Source: DATMTS01 sp035564555 (GTDB taxonomy: Bacteria; Actinomycetota; Actinomycetes; Actinomycetales; Microbacteriaceae). From it: a stretch of 64,000 nucleotides of DNA. Made by a program: the position numbers and the translations under genes. Positions 26,747 to 34,925 of this stretch are shown here, piece by piece. The notes under the pieces were generated by a model. It saw only the letters and a list, made by a program, of their open reading frames with translations. It was not told the origin of the DNA and ran no database searches. The stretch spans positions 79,107 to 143,106 of the forward strand of contig DATMTS010000055.1 in the NCBI GenBank assembly GCA_035564555.1. The letters run 5' to 3'. How positions within the stretch are numbered: position 1 is the first letter of the stretch; each line of letters begins with the position of its first letter.

Positions 26747-27702
26747 CGCGTGAGCCCCCTTCGGTCGAGAACCCTGACGAACAGGTTGGCGATGATCGTG
26801 GTGAAGACGAGCATCGTGATGCCGATCACCGACGCCTGACCTATCAGCGTCGTGATGCCATCGAGACTGGTCGCCTGCACCTTCTCATTGAGTTGGAGGG
26901 AGATGACCCACGACGCATTGGCCGGACCACCTCCCGTGGTGATCTTGACGATGTCGTAGTAGCGGATGGCGTCCATCGAGCGCACGAGCAGCGCGACCAG
27001 GAGCACCGGGGCGATGGTGGGGAACACGATCGAATACAAGGTGCGGACGTAGCCGGCGCCGTCGACGCTGGCCGCTTCGAGAACCGACGGGTTCACCGAG
27101 CTCAGTCCGGCAAGCACGATGAGCGTGACCAGCGGAATCCATTGCCAGGCGTCGAGCGTCGCGACGGCGAGAAGCGCGGTGCTCTGCTGTCCGAGCAGGC
27201 TGTGGCCGGCGGGGAGCAGTCCGACGACCCGTAGCACCCAGGAGTACAGACCTATCGTGGGGTCGAGCAGGTAGTTGCCGAGCAGTCCGACGGTGATCGG
27301 GGCCAGGAACATCGGCAGCAGAACAAGCGAGAACGCGATCGATCGTGCACGGCGCAGCGAATTGAGGATGAGCGCGAATATCGTTCCGAAGATCATTTCC
27401 ATGCCGACGGCGAGCACGAAGAACTCGATCGTCACCAGCCAGGCGTGCCACGTCTGGGAATCGGTCAGCACCGCGGTCCAGTTGCCCAACCCGAGCAACG
27501 TCATGCCGACGCCGCCAAGCAGTTTGACAGAGGAGAAGCTCATCACGATCAGGCTGATGAACGGCACGACCGACACCGCGGCGAGCACTGCCAACGCGGG
27601 CAGCATCATCCGGAACTCGAAGCTGGGGCGCCGCCGTTGCGCCCGAACGGCGCGCCCCGCGGCCGAAGCCGGGGGACGCACCTGTACGGATGTCTGAGTC
27701 AT
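26743..27702 (-). CDS. Carbohydrate ABC transporter permease, MalF type
   Basis: A 319-residue CUT1 permease from ATG 27702, which overlaps the binding-protein stop by 4 bp; the reading frame extends upstream inside that gene but without meaning. It has six helices after a basic N-terminus and an EAA loop (VLEAASVDGAGYVRTLYSIVFPTIAP, about 205-230). PANASWVISLQLNEKVQATSLDG is the outer loop preceding the last helices. It pairs with the MalG-type permease downstream. Confidence 0.93.
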   Translation of the reverse strand: MTQTSVQVRPPASAAGRAVRAQRRRPSFEFRMMLPALAVLAAVSVVPFISLIVMSFSSVKLLGGVGMTLLGLGNWTAVLTDSQTWHAWLVTIEFFVLAVGMEMIFGTIFALILNSLRRARSIAFSLVLLPMFLAPITVGLLGNYLLDPTIGLYSWVLRVVGLLPAGHSLLGQQSTALLAVATLDAWQWIPLVTLIVLAGLSSVNPSVLEAASVDGAGYVRTLYSIVFPTIAPVLLVALLVRSMDAIRYYDIVKITTGGGPANASWVISLQLNEKVQATSLDGITTLIGQASVIGITMLVFTTIIANLFVRVLDRRGLTR

Positions 27703-29132
27703 TTGTTGACCTGATCGAACTGTCTCGCCATCGACGACATGGTCGCCTGCGGGCTCGAGGAGCCGGCCAGCATCTTGGACAACTCGGTGTAGACGATGGT
27801 GTCGAGCTGGTTCCAGGTTGCGACCTTGGGGCGCAACCCGATGTGCTCGGGCTTCCAGGCCTCCAACACCGCCGCTGCCGTCAGCATGTTGGGCATCGTC
27901 GAGGGCCGCTGTTCGTTCTTCTTCACCTGCGGCAGGTCGTAGACCGAGGTGCGCGTCGGAGTGCCGCCGCCCACTTTCGACGCCAGCGTCATCAGTTGGG
28001 TATCGGGAGAAGTCGCCCAGTTCGCGAACAACCACGCGGCCCCGAGTTCCTTGTCTTTGGCGTTGGCGTTGATGCCGATGCCTGTGCCGCCCCAGTTGTT
28101 CGCCGAACGCTTGGGACCGGTGGGCAGGATCGAGTAGGCCACCTTGCCTGGCAACGACTTCTCGTTCGATGCGGCGTATTCGTGCCAGTTCGGGCACATC
28201 GCGATCTGCCCTGCGGCGAACGCCGAACCGAGGCCGTCCCAATCCCAGGAAGTCGAAGAGGGATGCGCGATGCCCAAGAGCTTCTGGTAGAAGGTCGCTG
28301 CCGCTACGGCCTCCGATGAGGTGAGGTCGCTCTCGCCGGGCTTCTGCGAGCCGAGCGTTCCGATCTCCGAGCCGGCGAAGTAGTCGCCGCCGTAGGCCCA
28401 CAACACGTTCGAGAAGTCGCACTGCAACGAATCATGCTGCTTCGCCTGGTGGCCCGTGCCGTACGGCACATCGGCCTTGCCGTTCTTGTTGAACCAATCG
28501 GCGATCTGGTAGTACTGCTCCCACGTGATGCTGCCCGACGGCGTCGGATCGAATCCGAGGTCGCGCTTCATGCGATCGTGATACTTGTCGAACAGGTCCT
28601 TGCGATACATCCAGATCATCGTGGGGCAGTCATACGGCAGAGCGAACAGCTTGTCTTTGTCCAAGAACCGCCCCGCGGCATCCAGAGCGATGAAGTCCGA
28701 CAGCCCCTTCTCGACCTTCGGGTATGACGGATTCTTCACCAGAGGAGCAAGATCGGTGAGGCCCCCACTGAGCGGTGCCAGCACCTGATAGGGATCCGCG
28801 TAGATCACGTGGTACTGGGAGGAGCCGCTGGACATGTCCAGCTTCACCTTCTGCACCAAGTCGCTCAGCTGCATCTGCGTGATGTTCACCTTGATCCCGG
28901 TCAGGTCGGTGAATGGCTTGCTGTTGGCTGCGATCGCAGCCGACGGCGCCGTGTTCTCCGAGATGAAATTGATCGTGGTGCCGCTGAACTGCTTCCAACC
29001 GCCTTTGCCGGCAGTGCCGGCCGTGGCGTTCGTGGCGTTCGAGGTGCAGCCCGCGAGGCTGAGCGCCATCAAGCCGAGACCGGCTCCCTGGAGCACGGTG
29101 CGGCGCGACATCGCGCCCGGTGCATCATTCAT
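27699..29132 (-). CDS. Extracellular solute-binding lipoprotein of the sugar/polyol importer
   Basis: The 477-residue protein begins with a twin-arginine signal (SRRTVLQGAG at about 9-18) and a lipobox LAGC (about 27), so it is probably exported folded by Tat and anchored as a lipoprotein. The body is a family 1 solute-binding protein (SBP_bac_1): INFISENTAPSAAIAANSKPFTDLTGIKVNI near the start, LPYDCPTMIWMYRKDLFDKY in the middle and GGTGIGINANAKDKELGAAWLFANW later. Homologues bind maltose, polyols or other saccharides. Two downstream permeases overlap one another and this gene, and dehydrogenases flank the unit, pointing to a polyol or pentitol. Confidence 0.92.
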   Translation of the reverse strand: MNDAPGAMSRRTVLQGAGLGLMALSLAGCTSNATNATAGTAGKGGWKQFSGTTINFISENTAPSAAIAANSKPFTDLTGIKVNITQMQLSDLVQKVKLDMSSGSSQYHVIYADPYQVLAPLSGGLTDLAPLVKNPSYPKVEKGLSDFIALDAAGRFLDKDKLFALPYDCPTMIWMYRKDLFDKYHDRMKRDLGFDPTPSGSITWEQYYQIADWFNKNGKADVPYGTGHQAKQHDSLQCDFSNVLWAYGGDYFAGSEIGTLGSQKPGESDLTSSEAVAAATFYQKLLGIAHPSSTSWDWDGLGSAFAAGQIAMCPNWHEYAASNEKSLPGKVAYSILPTGPKRSANNWGGTGIGINANAKDKELGAAWLFANWATSPDTQLMTLASKVGGGTPTRTSVYDLPQVKKNEQRPSTMPNMLTAAAVLEAWKPEHIGLRPKVATWNQLDTIVYTELSKMLAGSSSPQATMSSMARQFDQVNK

Positions 29133-29201
29133 CAGTGTGTCTCCGTTTCGGCGGCAAGGCCGCGCTGTAGTCAGGCGGCGGCGCCGTCTGAGTGGATGCG
29201 G

Positions 29202-29969
29202 CTACCAGAGCGTGTAGCCGCCGTCGATGGTGAGGATGGATCCCGTCACGAACGAAGCCGCGTCGCTCGCGAGGAAGACGACGCCCGGCGCGATCTCCTC
29301 GGCGCGCGCAAAGCGCTGCTGCGGAGCATCCTCGATCCAATGGCGCCGGAATTCGGGACGGTCGACCGGCGCCATATCGGTCTTGATGTAACCCGGCGCG
29401 ACGGCATTGACGCGGATGTTCAAGGGTGCCCATTCCGCCGCGAGCGACTTCGTGAGCTGGTGAACCGCGGCTTTCGACGAGTTGTAGGCGGGCTGCATCT
29501 GCGGCCGGTTCACGATGAACCCCGAGATCGACCCGATGTTGACGATCGATCCACCGCCGGCGTCCCGCATGATGGCGCCGGCTGCAATGCTGCACTTCCA
29601 CAACGCGCGCACGTTGAGGTCGAAGACCGCAGCCCACTCCTCGTCGGTCACCTCGAATGCCGGAGCATGGAAACACGCCCCCGCGTTGTTCACGAGAATG
29701 TCGAGGCCGCCGAGGCGCTCGAACGCGATACGCGTCATCTCGGCCACGGACTCGTCGTCGGTGATGTCGGCATCCACGGCGGTGATGTCGAATCCTCGGT
29801 TCTTTGCTTCGGCGGCCACTTCGTGATTCCTTGCGTGATCGCGCCCGGAGACGACCACCCGGGCGCCGGACTCGGCGAGGGCGAACGCGATGGCTTTGCC
29901 GAGGCCGCGGTTGCCGCCCGTTACGAGAGCGGAACGACCGTCGAGCGCGAATACCGGAAGGGCGCTCAT
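29202..29969 (-). CDS. SDR family oxidoreductase, sugar/polyol dehydrogenase-like
   Basis: A 255-residue classical SDR with cofactor motif TGGNRGLGKA (about 17-26), NNAG (about 92), catalytic Ser in GSISGF (about 148) and Tyr/Lys in YNSSKAAVHQLTKSLAAEW (about 160). It closely resembles the gluconate 5-dehydrogenase/3-ketoacyl reductase-like group often found in carbohydrate operons. It is the first gene of the operon, 69 bp before the binding-protein gene and divergent from an AraC-type regulator. With the zinc dehydrogenase at the other end, it may carry out a two-step oxidation/reduction of an imported polyol. Confidence 0.87.
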   Translation of the reverse strand: MSALPVFALDGRSALVTGGNRGLGKAIAFALAESGARVVVSGRDHARNHEVAAEAKNRGFDITAVDADITDDESVAEMTRIAFERLGGLDILVNNAGACFHAPAFEVTDEEWAAVFDLNVRALWKCSIAAGAIMRDAGGGSIVNIGSISGFIVNRPQMQPAYNSSKAAVHQLTKSLAAEWAPLNIRVNAVAPGYIKTDMAPVDRPEFRRHWIEDAPQQRFARAEEIAPGVVFLASDAASFVTGSILTIDGGYTLW

Positions 29970-30122
29970 CGTGAGTCCGGTCCTGGTTCGTTCAGCACGA
30001 GCCGATTTGTGTTCGGCATGCCTGTTCTCATCTCAGCTCCCTTGCTTCGCCACCTTTGCAGCGCCCGTTCACCGTGCCTGCGGAGCAAATCTACGAAGCC
30101 TTGTTCCGCCGGACTAGCGCCG

Positions 30123-30138
30123 CAGATGTCGACATCTG
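30123..30138. promoter_or_regulatory. Perfect 16-bp palindrome upstream of the araC-type gene
   Basis: CAGATGTC-GACATCTG is fully self-complementary and ends 23 nt before the AraC start codon, in the 192-bp gap between the divergent AraC gene and the polyol operon. It may be an operator for autoregulation. AraC proteins more often bind direct repeats, so another regulator is also possible. Confidence 0.45.
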
Positions 30139-30161
30139 ATACTTTCTTGCCGGAGGCGACC

Positions 30162-31082
30162 ATGAGCTCAACCAAGACGACGGCCATCGGGCGGCCCGAA
30201 GAAGCAGAGCGATTCGTCGGCCAGCCGGCCACGCGGGAACTCGTGCCGACCGATCCCCAGCTCTCGGCGCGCTGGCACAACCACGACTATCCGAGCGTTT
30301 TCGCACGCTGGAACTACCATCCGGAGTACGAGGTCCATCTGATCCGCGAGAGCCACGGACGTTACATCGTCGGCGATCATGTCGGGACATTCGGGCCCGG
30401 TCAGCTCGTTCTCGTCGGACCGAACCTGCCGCACGACTGGATCAGCGACACACGAGAGCACCAGCCCGGCAGAGACGTCGTGTTCCAGTTCCTCGCGAGT
30501 TGGCTCGACGGATGCCAACGCCTGCTTCCGGAACTCGCCGAGGTGCAGCCATTGCTCTCACGTGCCGAGCGCGGCATCCAGTTCCAGGGAACCGCCGCGA
30601 CCAAGGGCGCTGCCGAGCTCGAAGCGATCGGCAAGAGTCGCGGCAGCGAGCGGCTTCAGCACATCTTCGCCCTCTTGGACACGATGGCGACGGCGCCGGC
30701 CTCCGAATACGAACTGCTTTCGAACGCCGACATCCCATGGAACGTCGACGCGCAAGCCGAGGCCGTGATCGGCGCGACGATCACCTACATCTTCGCCAAC
30801 CTGACCGACGACGTGCGGCTGTCCGTCGCGGCTCGCAACGCCAACATGTCGGAAGCGGCGTTCTCGAAGTACTTCAAACGCGCCAGCGGGCAGACGTTCA
30901 GCGACATGGTCCGCCGCCTGCGGCTTGCGCACGCCAGGCGGCTGCTCCGGCAGACCTCGGACTCGATCGCGTTGATCGCTCAGGAGGTCGGGTATACGAA
31001 TCTCTCGAATTTCAATCGCCAATTCCGGGCGGAACACGGCACGACTCCGTCGGGTTTCCGGCGCAGCAGTGGCCGAGACTGA
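30162..31082 (+). CDS. AraC family transcriptional regulator
   Basis: ATG 30162 follows GGAGGCGACC; the frame is open far upstream but crosses the divergent promoter. The 306-residue protein has an N-terminal cupin-like ligand domain (HPEYEVHLIRESHGRYIVGDHVGTFGPGQLVLVGPNLPHDW region, about 45-90) and a C-terminal double helix-turn-helix (about 205-300), including LSVAARNANMSEAAFSKYFKRASGQTFSDMVRRLRLAHARRLL and VGYTNLSNFNRQFRAEHGTTP. It is divergent from the polyol operon and is the obvious activator for it in response to the imported compound. Confidence 0.92.
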   Translation: MSSTKTTAIGRPEEAERFVGQPATRELVPTDPQLSARWHNHDYPSVFARWNYHPEYEVHLIRESHGRYIVGDHVGTFGPGQLVLVGPNLPHDWISDTREHQPGRDVVFQFLASWLDGCQRLLPELAEVQPLLSRAERGIQFQGTAATKGAAELEAIGKSRGSERLQHIFALLDTMATAPASEYELLSNADIPWNVDAQAEAVIGATITYIFANLTDDVRLSVAARNANMSEAAFSKYFKRASGQTFSDMVRRLRLAHARRLLRQTSDSIALIAQEVGYTNLSNFNRQFRAEHGTTPSGFRRSSGRD

Positions 31083-31138
31083 TCGGGTCTACCGCACGGG
31101 GCTGAACAGCATCCAACCTGAGGATGACGCGAAAGAAT

Positions 31139-31154
31139 GTGACAATTCGGTAAC
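31139..31154. promoter_or_regulatory. Candidate MtrA box upstream of the LAS-type peptidase gene
   Basis: GTGAC-AATTCG-GTAAC matches the GTNAC-N6-GTAAC direct-repeat pattern bound by the actinobacterial response regulator MtrA, which controls cell-wall hydrolase genes. It lies about 100 nt before the GTG start of a membrane-anchored peptidase-like gene. The assignment rests on pattern only. Confidence 0.45.
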
Positions 31155-31251
31155 GAGCTACTACCGTGGTTGGGTACCCGACTTCTCCTCCCGATGCGGT
31201 CGACCCCGATCGGTAGGCCGAATCGTCCTGCGTCTATCCGAAAGGCACTGT

Positions 31252-32460
31252 GTGACATCATCCAGCACACTGCCGGGACGGCACTCGCACGGCCACCCGG
31301 AGGCGGGTCCGGAGGTGCAGCGGCTCTCCCTTCTCGAAGAGCAGCACAATGAACGCAAGGGCTCGCCCGTGTTCATGTCTCGCCGCGAACGACGAGAGCA
31401 CGAGCGCAGGGACGCCGCCCAGCGCATGACGTTGAGCGCGGACGTCATCGTGACCGAGCCGCCGCGCGCATACACCCCGGCATATTCTCCGGATGCGGCG
31501 ATCATGCCGGCCGCGCGCACGGCGCCCATCGCGCACGCGACGGAATCCGCGCCCGTGGCGCCTGCGCCGAAACCCGCGCCCGTGGTGCGTTCGCAGCCGA
31601 TCCGACTCGCCGCCGCAACCGATGACGAGGTGCCGCCGGCAACGCGACCGGTGGGCCGGCGCCCTCCGCTGGTGCAGCCGAAGTCGACCACGCACCGTCC
31701 CAAGGGCCGCCCGCGACGCCGGCTGCTCAGCCGGTCCTGGGCGAAGGGCCTCGTCATTCTTGCCGCTACGGGTCTGGTCGGCACGGCAGCACTGCCCGCA
31801 TACGCGTACTCGGCTGAAGGCGCCCGCGGCGTGCTCACCGCGGGCGCTCCCGCCCAGACCCTGCGCGTCAGCGGGGCCGTGCACAACGCAGCGCTGCAAG
31901 ACAACTACTCGATCCTCGAAGACCCCCAAACGCTCGACTCCACCGAGCAGTCGACCGTGTCCGGAACGGTGCAGGCGTTGGCGAAGACGTTGATGGCCGC
32001 CGTCGCACAGGGACGGCTGATCGGTTCGACGCCCGATCACATTCCAGAGATCCGCTACCTCGCAGAGGGCAGGGCCGTGCCGAACTGCGGCATCGACTAT
32101 CGGGTGCTCCAGACCATCGAATTCGCCTTGCAGCACTTCAACGTGGTCGGCGTCAGCGACATCAACCGTCGTTGCACGGGCCAGATCGAGGGCGCGGGCA
32201 GCTCGTCGGCGCACTACGCTGACGGCGGCGGCCACGCGGTCGACTTCTACATCTTGAACGGGCACCCGCTCACCGGTGGCGACCCTGAATCGCTCAAACT
32301 GATCCAGGCGCTCGACACGGTGGTGCCGCCGGGCAGTCACGTCGGCCAGAGCGAGTGCCGGGCCGACATCCCGCTGGGCAACTTCACGACCTTCCCCGAC
32401 ACGTGCGATCACGTGCACCTCGACTTCATCACGGCGCGAGGCGCGACGCTGAACATGTAG
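31252..32460 (+). CDS. Membrane-anchored M15/LAS-like peptidase domain protein
   Basis: From GTG 31252 (ribosome site AAAGG) the product has 402 residues; ATG 31375 (MSRRERREH...) is an alternative start giving 361. A long basic, Ala/Pro-rich cytoplasmic part is followed by one hydrophobic helix (about 165-185, GLVILAATGLVGTAALPAYA) and an exterior domain. The C-terminal part holds HYADGGGHAVDF and DHVHLDF, which match the SxHxxGxAxD and HxH zinc-ligand pattern of LAS enzymes (D-Ala-D-Ala metallopeptidases, M15). It likely trims peptidoglycan or is a related non-enzymatic relative. A cysteine-rich region (NCG, RCTG, ECR, DTC) suggests disulfides. A candidate MtrA site supports a cell-wall role. 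Confidence 0.75.
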   Translation: MTSSSTLPGRHSHGHPEAGPEVQRLSLLEEQHNERKGSPVFMSRRERREHERRDAAQRMTLSADVIVTEPPRAYTPAYSPDAAIMPAARTAPIAHATESAPVAPAPKPAPVVRSQPIRLAAATDDEVPPATRPVGRRPPLVQPKSTTHRPKGRPRRRLLSRSWAKGLVILAATGLVGTAALPAYAYSAEGARGVLTAGAPAQTLRVSGAVHNAALQDNYSILEDPQTLDSTEQSTVSGTVQALAKTLMAAVAQGRLIGSTPDHIPEIRYLAEGRAVPNCGIDYRVLQTIEFALQHFNVVGVSDINRRCTGQIEGAGSSSAHYADGGGHAVDFYILNGHPLTGGDPESLKLIQALDTVVPPGSHVGQSECRADIPLGNFTTFPDTCDHVHLDFITARGATLNM

Positions 32461-32469
32461 CCGGATCGG

Positions 32470-32724
32470 CTACTTCCAGCGGAAGTGCACGAAGATCCGG
32501 CCGAAGTTGTCGGAATCCTTCTCCACTCGGTGATAGATCGCCTTGATCTCCTTCTGGTCGAGGAACCGCAGCACGCGCTTCTTCAGCTGGCCTGATCCCT
32601 TACCGGGGATGATCTCCACCAGCGGAGCCTTCTTCGCAACGGCCTCAGCGATGATGTCGCGCAACGCACGGTCGATCTCGTCGCCCCGGTTGTAGATCTC
32701 GTGCAGGTCGAGCTTGAGCTTCAT
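32470..32724 (-). CDS. Small Smr domain protein
   Basis: An 84-residue protein that is essentially one Smr (small MutS-related) domain: KLDLHEIYNRGDEIDRAL at the start has the LDLH motif, and PLVEIIPGKGSGQLKKRVLRFL contains the GxGxG-like IIPGKGSG loop that defines Smr nucleases. Such stand-alone proteins nick branched or structured DNA, or act on RNA, in the cytoplasm. It is convergent with the LAS peptidase gene and lies 12 bp from the acyl-CoA dehydrogenase stop on the same strand. Confidence 0.88.
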   Translation of the reverse strand: MKLKLDLHEIYNRGDEIDRALRDIIAEAVAKKAPLVEIIPGKGSGQLKKRVLRFLDQKEIKAIYHRVEKDSDNFGRIFVHFRWK

Positions 32725-32736
32725 GATGCGCCGTCT

Positions 32737-34512
32737 TCAACGCCCCGCGAGGGCAGCACCGTCGAGTGCGAACAGGTCGTCGGCGCCGCTCGTGGTGGCA
32801 CTGAGCAGGCCCGAGACCTGTGGCAGCAGTTGCTCCGCGTAGAACCGGGCGAGCACGAGCTGGTTCTGCGCCTCTGCCTCACCGCCCGCGTCGCGCGCGG
32901 CGAGTGCCGAGCGCGCCATCAGCCAACCCCCGACGCACAGTCCCCACATCCGCAGGTACGGGGTGGACCCGGCCAGCAGAGCGTTCGGTTCGCTCTGACC
33001 GTTGCGCAGCATCCAATCGGTCGCCGTCTCGAGTGCGTCGAGCTGCTTGGCCAACCGGTCGCGGATGGTCGCGAACGCGCCGCCGGCCTCGGCCAGTCGC
33101 CCGTCGAGCTGTCGCATCTCAGCGATGAACTCCCGAACGGAGGCGCCGCCGCGCACGCCCAGTTTGCGGGCGACCAGGTCGGCCGCCTGGATGCCGTTGG
33201 TTCCCTCGTAAATGGGTGCGATGCGGATGTCGCGGTAGTGCTGGGCGATGCCCGTCTCCTCGATGTACCCCATGCCGCCGTGGATCTGGAGGGCGAGCGA
33301 GGTCAACTCGGTGCCCAAGTCGGAGCCGAACGCCTTGCAGATAGGGGTCAGCAGGCCGACGACCTCCTCGCACCTGGCCCGCACCGCAGCATCCGGATCA
33401 TGCGTGCTGCGGTCGACGTATGAGGCGTTCAGCAGGATCAGACGGCGCAGTGCCGCGATATATGCCTTCTGGGTCATGAGCATGCGCCGCACGTCGGGGA
33501 AGTCGATGATGGGCGACGGAGCAGTCGCACCGACGGCGTGCCCCTGCTTGCGCTCGGTCGCGTAGGCGAGCGCCTGCTGGTAGGCGCGTTCGGCGAGCGC
33601 GAGGCCTTCCAGACCGACGGAGGTGCGCGCGACGTTCATCATCACGAACATGATGCGCATACCGATGTTCTCGTCGCCGATCAGATAGCCGGTGGCATCC
33701 TCGTATGCCATCACGCAGGTGGGCGCTCCGTGGATGCCGAGCTTGTGTTCGAACGACAGCGCCCGTGCCCCGTTGCGTGCACCGAGCGACCCGTCGTCGT
33801 TCACCAGGTACTTGGGAACGATGAAACAGGAGATGCCCCGGGTGCCTGCGGGGGCATCCGGGGTTCGTGCCAGCACCAGGTGCACGATCTGCTCGGCCAG
33901 GTCGTGCTCCCCGTAGGTGATGAAGATCTTCTGCCCGGTGATGCCGTAGCTGCCATCGTCCCGCCGCACGGCGCGCGTCGTCAGGGCACCGACGTCTGAG
34001 CCGGCCTGCGGTTCGGTGAGGTTCATCGTCGCCGACCATTCACCCGTGACCATTTTCGGCAGGTAGCGCTGCTTCAGCTCGTCGCTGCCGTAATGCAGCA
34101 GCGCCTCGATGGCGCCCTGGGTGAGCAAGGGGCACAACGAGAACGACAGGTTGGCAGAGGTGAGCAACTCCTGCATGGCGAGGCCGACGGTGCGCGGAAA
34201 GCCGGCGCCGCCGAACTCCTGCGGCAGCGGCAGTGCGCCCCAGCCGGTCTCGACATACTGCCGGTACGCCTCCTTGAAGCCGGTCGGCAGCACGAACGAT
34301 CCGTCGGCGTCGCGCCGCACCCCTTCGACATCCCCCGCACGGTTCGTCGGCGCGACGACGTTGGCCACGAAGTCGCCGAAATGCTCGAGCAGTTCTTCGA
34401 CGGTTTCGAGGTCCGCGTGCTCGAAACCGGGCAGCTGAGCGATCTGCGGGTACCCGATCACGTGCTCGAGCACGAAGGAGATGTCTTTCAACGGCGGGCG
34501 GTAATCGTTCAT
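32737..34512 (-). CDS. Acyl-CoA dehydrogenase (long form, FadE5-like)
   Basis: The 591-residue flavoprotein is longer than the usual 380-residue acyl-CoA dehydrogenase and carries extra N- and C-terminal domains typical of the FadE5-like group. The N-terminal motif DYRPPLKDISFVLEHVIG is the group's own. FAD- and substrate-binding segments include MNLTEPQAGSDVG (about 163-175) and ITYGEHDLAEQIVHLVLAR; the catalytic base region is APIYEGTNGIQAADLVARKLG (about 428), with Glu of YEGTN expected to abstract the alpha proton. It oxidises long-chain acyl-CoA in fatty-acid degradation. The start ATG 34512 borders the intergenic minisatellites. Confidence 0.93.
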   Translation of the reverse strand: MNDYRPPLKDISFVLEHVIGYPQIAQLPGFEHADLETVEELLEHFGDFVANVVAPTNRAGDVEGVRRDADGSFVLPTGFKEAYRQYVETGWGALPLPQEFGGAGFPRTVGLAMQELLTSANLSFSLCPLLTQGAIEALLHYGSDELKQRYLPKMVTGEWSATMNLTEPQAGSDVGALTTRAVRRDDGSYGITGQKIFITYGEHDLAEQIVHLVLARTPDAPAGTRGISCFIVPKYLVNDDGSLGARNGARALSFEHKLGIHGAPTCVMAYEDATGYLIGDENIGMRIMFVMMNVARTSVGLEGLALAERAYQQALAYATERKQGHAVGATAPSPIIDFPDVRRMLMTQKAYIAALRRLILLNASYVDRSTHDPDAAVRARCEEVVGLLTPICKAFGSDLGTELTSLALQIHGGMGYIEETGIAQHYRDIRIAPIYEGTNGIQAADLVARKLGVRGGASVREFIAEMRQLDGRLAEAGGAFATIRDRLAKQLDALETATDWMLRNGQSEPNALLAGSTPYLRMWGLCVGGWLMARSALAARDAGGEAEAQNQLVLARFYAEQLLPQVSGLLSATTSGADDLFALDGAALAGR

Positions 34513-34600
34513 GTCGTCAGGCTAGTCGCGGCGGATGCCACCGGATAGAGGCGCGGCCGGCCGTCCGTCCCCCACCGTCGCCACGCGGGGCCTCCGGCTG

Positions 34601-34740
34601 CGCCGTCAGGCACCGTCAGGACTGCAGTCAGGCGCCGTCAGGCACCGTCGGGCGCCGTCAGGCACCGTCAGGCACCGTCAGGCACCGTCAGGCGCAGTCA
34701 GGCGCAGTCAGGCGCAGTCTGGCGCAGTCAGGACTGCAGG
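34601..34740. repeat. Minisatellite with a 10-bp period
   Basis: Thirteen full units of a degenerate 10-mer (CACCGTCAGG, CGCCGTCAGG, CGCAGTCAGG and close variants, one unit 12 bp long) followed by a partial unit. Repeat variants cluster: CACC types in the left half, CGCA types in the right, which is the signature of stepwise local duplication. It lies in the 413-bp gap before the acyl-CoA dehydrogenase start. Confidence 0.95.
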
Positions 34741-34806
34741 AGATTTTCCGGACGCGCCGCCTAACACTTCGCTCTACCCGGCGTGCCGCCAATTTCTCCT
34801 GCAATC

Positions 34807-34889
34807 GCTGCACCCCCTGGCGCCGCCCCTGGCGCTGCACCCCCTGGCGCGCCGCCCCTGGCGCTGCACCCCCTGGCGCCGCCCCTGGC
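34807..34889. repeat. Second minisatellite, 27-29 bp composite unit
   Basis: Three copies of a two-part unit: GCTGCACCCCCTGGC followed by GCCGCCCCTGGC (the middle copy has two extra bases). It lies 37 bp from the stop of the isochorismatase-like gene. Apart from these two repeats I see no gene, RNA or clear promoter in 34513-34925. Confidence 0.93.
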
Positions 34890-34925
34890 GCGCCGGCGCA
34901 ACGGCGGCGACCGCGCGACCCCGGC

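Noticed and set aside
28809..30161. Upstream extension of the AraC gene frame
   Set aside because: It runs antisense through the SDR and binding-protein genes and across the divergent promoter; the ribosome site at 30162 fixes the start.
34601..34740. CRISPR array
   Set aside because: The units are directly adjacent 10-mers without spacers, and no cas gene is in the window.
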